Of a stretch of DNA of 9,080 bases, positions 7,179 through 9,080 are shown piece by piece. A program made the translations under genes and the position numbers. Location: the NCBI GenBank assembly GCA_016764015.1, contig JAESSR010000282.1, forward strand, positions 1-9,080. The letters are read 5' to 3'. Under the pieces are notes generated by a model that did no database searches, was not told where the DNA came from, and worked only from the letters and a program-made list of their open reading frames with translations. Each line of letters opens with the position of its first letter. Within the stretch, counting starts at the first letter, position 1. This stretch comes from Phycisphaerales bacterium (GTDB lineage Bacteria > Planctomycetota > Phycisphaerae > Phycisphaerales > UBA1924).

Positions 7179-8161
7179 GACACAGGACCTGTATGTGACC
7201 CGGCCAACGAGCCGGGGTGGGAGTTCGATGAATGTGAATCGTTTGGATCTGAGTCATTGTCGCTTTGCTCATCTGCCTGCTTGGCGAGATAGAGCTTGCG
7301 GCGGACACGATCACCCATAAACAATATGGTGAGCCCGATGATGATCAAGAACACTGTCAGCAGCGCCCCCACTTGCATCACACGGAATGCTTGGATGGAA
7401 TATGTGCCGGCGAGTGGATCAAGCCGGTAGCAGAAATGGAGCAGACGATCGCCCAAACTTGCAGCGATCTTGCCTTGGGACGCATCGAGCAATGAGAGCT
7501 TGAGTTCCTGAGGCGGATAGTCAAAGCCGTACATATACCGCGTGACCTTGCCCTTGGGTGACAAGATCATCAACGAGATTGGATGGGAGAAATCGCCATT
7601 GTTGAGCGGGTTAAACGCGAAACCAATGGAGTTGACCAGTCGACGGATATTAACTGCGTCGCCGGTATGGAACTCGATCCCTGCGAGCGCTTCAGGGGTA
7701 GTGCCCCGGTTGTACTCGCCGAGGAAGTTGGTTCGTTCGCCGAGTGCCATCGAGGTGGTCTCGGTGTGATCAAAGCTGACGACCAAGAGCCGGAAGTCCT
7801 CGCCTGCGGTGTAATCGAGCTTGTTGAGCGAAGTCGTCAGTTGCGAAAGCACCACAGGACACACGACGGGACATTCGTAGTACACCATGACCAAGATGAC
7901 GGGTGTTTCGTCGTCGAAGTAGGTGCCAAGCTCGACTTCTTCACCTTTGGAGTTGGTAAAGGTTGCATCGAGGGCTGTGAAGTTTCCGAGTTGCTCAGTC
8001 ACTTCTACGCCGTTGAGGTCTCTGACCTCTGAGCGATCGAGCAGGCGTTGGGCGTGTGCAACCGGAGCGATCGACAGCACACTCGTGATGGCGAGGAGCA
8101 TGATTGATCGGATCATCGGGATCATCAAGATCATCAGGTTGGTGCGTACAGGCTTGTTCAT
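7175..8161 (-). CDS. SCO1/SenC-family copper chaperone with C-terminal membrane anchor
   Basis: 328 residues. SCO proteins are thioredoxin-fold copper chaperones that help assemble the CuA site of subunit II. The copper site is visible: Cys97 and Cys101 in E-C-P-V-V-C-P, and His193 in D-F-S-H-P-I-S-L. A signal peptide probably ends at A-H-A (residue 37). Unlike the common N-terminally anchored SCO, there is a clear C-terminal helix at about 262-282, followed by an Arg/Lys stop signal and a Ser/Asp/His-rich cytoplasmic tail (293-328). The ATG at 8159-8161 has no good ribosome site. Residues 9-17 are encoded by a 9-base repeat and there are later Met codons (10, 13, 16, 21), so the true start may be downstream; Met16 would leave a more standard signal peptide. 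The gene begins 16 bases after the small upstream gene and overlaps coxB by 4 bases. Confidence 0.92.
   Translation of the reverse strand: MNKPVRTNLMILMIPMIRSIMLLAITSVLSIAPVAHAQRLLDRSEVRDLNGVEVTEQLGNFTALDATFTNSKGEEVELGTYFDDETPVILVMVYYECPVVCPVVLSQLTTSLNKLDYTAGEDFRLLVVSFDHTETTSMALGERTNFLGEYNRGTTPEALAGIEFHTGDAVNIRRLVNSIGFAFNPLNNGDFSHPISLMILSPKGKVTRYMYGFDYPPQELKLSLLDASQGKIAASLGDRLLHFCYRLDPLAGTYSIQAFRVMQVGALLTVFLIIIGLTILFMGDRVRRKLYLAKQADEQSDNDSDPNDSHSSNSHPGSLAGSHTGPVS
8111..8137. repeat. Three tandem 9-base units within the SCO start region
   Basis: GATCATCGG, GATCATCAA and GATCATCAG follow one another at 8111-8119, 8120-8128 and 8129-8137. On the minus strand, in frame, they encode L-M-I, L-M-I, P-M-I (residues 9-17), and so supply several alternative Met codons ahead of the signal peptide. 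Confidence 0.8.
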
Positions 8162-8177
8162 AGCGTATTGAGCTCAA

Positions 8178-8498
8178 TCAATCGTTTGCGTACTCTGCGA
8201 TGACCACTTCCATCGCGGCATCAACTGGTTTGCTGATTGCTGCGAGTTGGGTATCTCGATAGACCGAAGCGGCTGCTGCCCCTTGGGTGTTTTCGTTAAT
8301 CATGGCTTTGTAGTTGCTCATGTAGTTCTGGAAGTACACCACCAGAACAATGATGACAAACAGCACGCCGAGCGTCATGGTGATGATCGTGAGCCCCATC
8401 GCCTTGGCGCTTGCCTGTGCGGTATGCTCGCCTTGGGGTGCACCTTCTTCTGCTGAATGCTGGTGCCAGTTGTCGTGTCCGTTTTCGTCAGCGCTCAT
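8178..8498 (-). CDS. Small single-helix membrane protein between actF and SCO gene
   Basis: 106 residues, function not known to me. A hydrophilic His/Glu/Asp-rich N terminus (1-30, with His at 8, 12, 14 and 25) precedes one strong membrane helix at about 34-56. A soluble tail of 50 residues ends with P-V-D-A-A-M-E-V-V (91-99). I recall a similar P-[IV]-D-x-A-M pattern in small proteins encoded beside SCO and oxidase genes, but cannot verify it here. With no signal peptide before it, the helix would place the tail in the periplasm. A very good ribosome site, GGGAGGG, is centred 10 bases upstream, so the start is firm and the gene is probably well expressed. It lies 16 bases before the SCO gene. 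A single-helix subunit of alternative complex III or an oxidase assembly factor are both reasonable guesses from context. Confidence 0.85.
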   Translation of the reverse strand: MSADENGHDNWHQHSAEEGAPQGEHTAQASAKAMGLTIITMTLGVLFVIIVLVVYFQNYMSNYKAMINENTQGAAAASVYRDTQLAAISKPVDAAMEVVIAEYAND

Positions 8499-8505
8499 CG
8501 CTGTA

Positions 8506-8512
8506 CCCTCCC
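8506..8512 (-). promoter_or_regulatory. Strong Shine-Dalgarno site of the 106-residue gene
   Basis: On the minus strand GGGAGGG lies 7 bases before the ATG at 8496-8498. It is one of the strongest ribosome sites in the window and sits at the head of the oxidase part of the operon. Confidence 0.7.
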
Positions 8513-8520
8513 GGGTTGGT

Positions 8521-8544
8521 CAGTTGGGATCATTCCCAAAGCTG
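8521..8544 (-). repeat. Hairpin in the leader of the 106-residue gene
   Basis: TTGGGA (8524-8529) and TCCCAA (8534-8539) form a perfect stem with a 4-base loop. It extends by CAG/CTG (8521-8523, 8542-8544) across a 2-base bulge. On the minus strand it falls just upstream of the ribosome site, with an A-rich stretch before it. Confidence 0.5.
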
Positions 8545-8564
8545 ACAGTTTTTGTTTTTGTGCT

Positions 8565-8583
8565 GGGCATCGGTTGCATGCCC
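8565..8583 (-). repeat. Hairpin shortly after the actF stop
   Basis: GGGCAT (8565-8570) pairs with ATGCCC (8578-8583) over a 7-base loop. On the minus strand it is followed by an A-rich tract, not a T run. It therefore does not look like an intrinsic terminator, and transcription from the act genes may continue into the oxidase genes. Confidence 0.45.
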
Positions 8584-8607
8584 GGATGAATCGTTTCTAT
8601 CTACTTA

Positions 8608-9080
8608 TTAAACATAGTTCTTGTGATGCAGACACTCGTGGAGCATTGGGTCCTTGAGTGGAAGCAGCGGGCTCTGCGGGATTTTGCGAGCAATCAGCCC
8701 CCCAAAGATTCCCAACACGCCGACCACGCCTGCGATATCGAGCCAGATCCCTGCCAGCCCAGGATCAACATCACCAGCCGCATTCATGTACACCATTGGG
8801 CGGATGATCCAGACCATGTCCAGAACAACCATCAAAATCATGTAGATGCCCATCCCACACAGAAGCATGGTGGAGCGTTTGGTATTGCGCCAGATCAGGA
8901 GCAAGAACGGAAGCGCGAAGTGACCCAGTGCCATCACGATGAATAGCCATTGCCATCCATGCTGTTGACGATTGGTAAACCACGCGGCTTCTTCAGGAAT
9001 ATTCGCGTACCAGATCAGGAAATACTGGGAGAATGAGATATACGCCCAGAACACCACGAAGGCGAAGATCAGCTTGCCCA
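8608..9080 (-). CDS. actF: Alternative complex III subunit ActF, C-terminal part, cut by right edge
   Basis: The frame is open through base 9080, giving about 156 visible residues ending at TAA (8608-8610), followed at once by a second TAA. The sequence G-K-L-I-F-A-F-V-V-F-W-A-Y-I-S-F-S-Q-Y, then I-W-Y-A-N-I-P-E-E and later G-H-F-A-L-P-F, is characteristic of ActF, a membrane subunit related to the NrfD/PsrC-like subunits of quinol:cytochrome c/electron acceptor oxidoreductase (alternative complex III). Helices are visible in the visible part near the right edge, at H-F-A-L-P-F-L-L-L-I-W, at the M-I-L-M-V-V-L-D-M-V-W segment, and at I-A-G-V-V-G-V-L-G-I-F-G-G-L. The end of the protein is His/acid-rich (L-H-E-C-L-H-H-K). 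The complex replaces bc1, oxidising menaquinol or ubiquinol and reducing cytochrome c. A GTG at 9055-9057 is internal, since family sequence continues upstream of it. Further act genes are expected beyond the window. Confidence 0.88.
   Translation of the reverse strand, partial: GKLIFAFVVFWAYISFSQYFLIWYANIPEEAAWFTNRQQHGWQWLFIVMALGHFALPFLLLIWRNTKRSTMLLCGMGIYMILMVVLDMVWIIRPMVYMNAAGDVDPGLAGIWLDIAGVVGVLGIFGGLIARKIPQSPLLPLKDPMLHECLHHKNYV

Noticed and set aside
7583..8032. Plus-strand open frame of 149 codons opposite the SCO gene
   Set aside because: The minus strand carries the SCO copper motif and a full-length family match in this stretch.
8521..8559. Hairpin plus T-rich run as a plus-strand terminator
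   Set aside because: The shape exists on the plus strand, but no plus-strand gene lies upstream for it to serve; all genes there are on the minus strand.
9055..9057. GTG as the start of a 149-residue protein
   Set aside because: ActF family sequence continues in frame upstream of this codon to the window edge, so the GTG is internal.

Overview
This window looks like a chromosomal segment from an aerobic, Gram-negative-type bacterium of moderate GC content. The best guess is Planctomycetota (Phycisphaerae-like). That rests on the arrangement of alternative complex III, SCO and a caa3-type A2-family cytochrome oxidase, on the periplasm-facing lipoprotein, and on the uneven use of Shine-Dalgarno sites. 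Rhodothermus-like bacteria share the same cluster layout, so the taxon is an inference and not a proof.

Left part (1-1690). A metal-dependent amidohydrolase, cut by the left edge, is read leftward from 579. Diverging from it across a 140-base gap is a monocistronic lipoprotein gene (720-1607). It carries a coiled-coil segment and an OmpA/MotB-type peptidoglycan-binding domain. It ends at a clear hairpin terminator (1632-1665) that also suits the operon converging from the right.

Right part (1691-9080). Everything here is on the minus strand and reads as one respiratory operon. In transcription order: the C-terminal part of ActF (alternative complex III quinol:cytochrome c oxidoreductase, cut by the right edge); a 106-residue single-helix membrane protein; a SCO-type copper chaperone; oxidase subunit II with CuA and a fused cytochrome c domain; subunit I; subunit III; a subunit IV-like protein with a long His/acidic tail; and a 297-codon unrecognised protein (284 residues from the preferred start) with a membrane helix at each end. 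Two junctions (SCO/coxB and coxB/coxA) are ATGA overlaps and the last gene overlaps its predecessor, so translation is probably coupled.

Functionally, ActF belongs to the complex that oxidises quinol and reduces a periplasmic cytochrome c. The cytochrome c domain tethered to subunit II would accept those electrons and pass them to CuA, then heme a and the heme a3/CuB centre of subunit I. SCO would deliver copper to CuA. Subunit I lacks the classical glutamate before the active site and carries YSHPVV instead, the signature of A2-type proton-pumping heme-copper oxidases.

The core system is known. The parts I cannot assign to described families are the 106-residue protein, the terminal 297-codon protein, the long tail of subunit IV, and several hairpins and repeats in the intergenic gaps. 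No RNA genes, mobile elements, CRISPR arrays or phage genes were seen.
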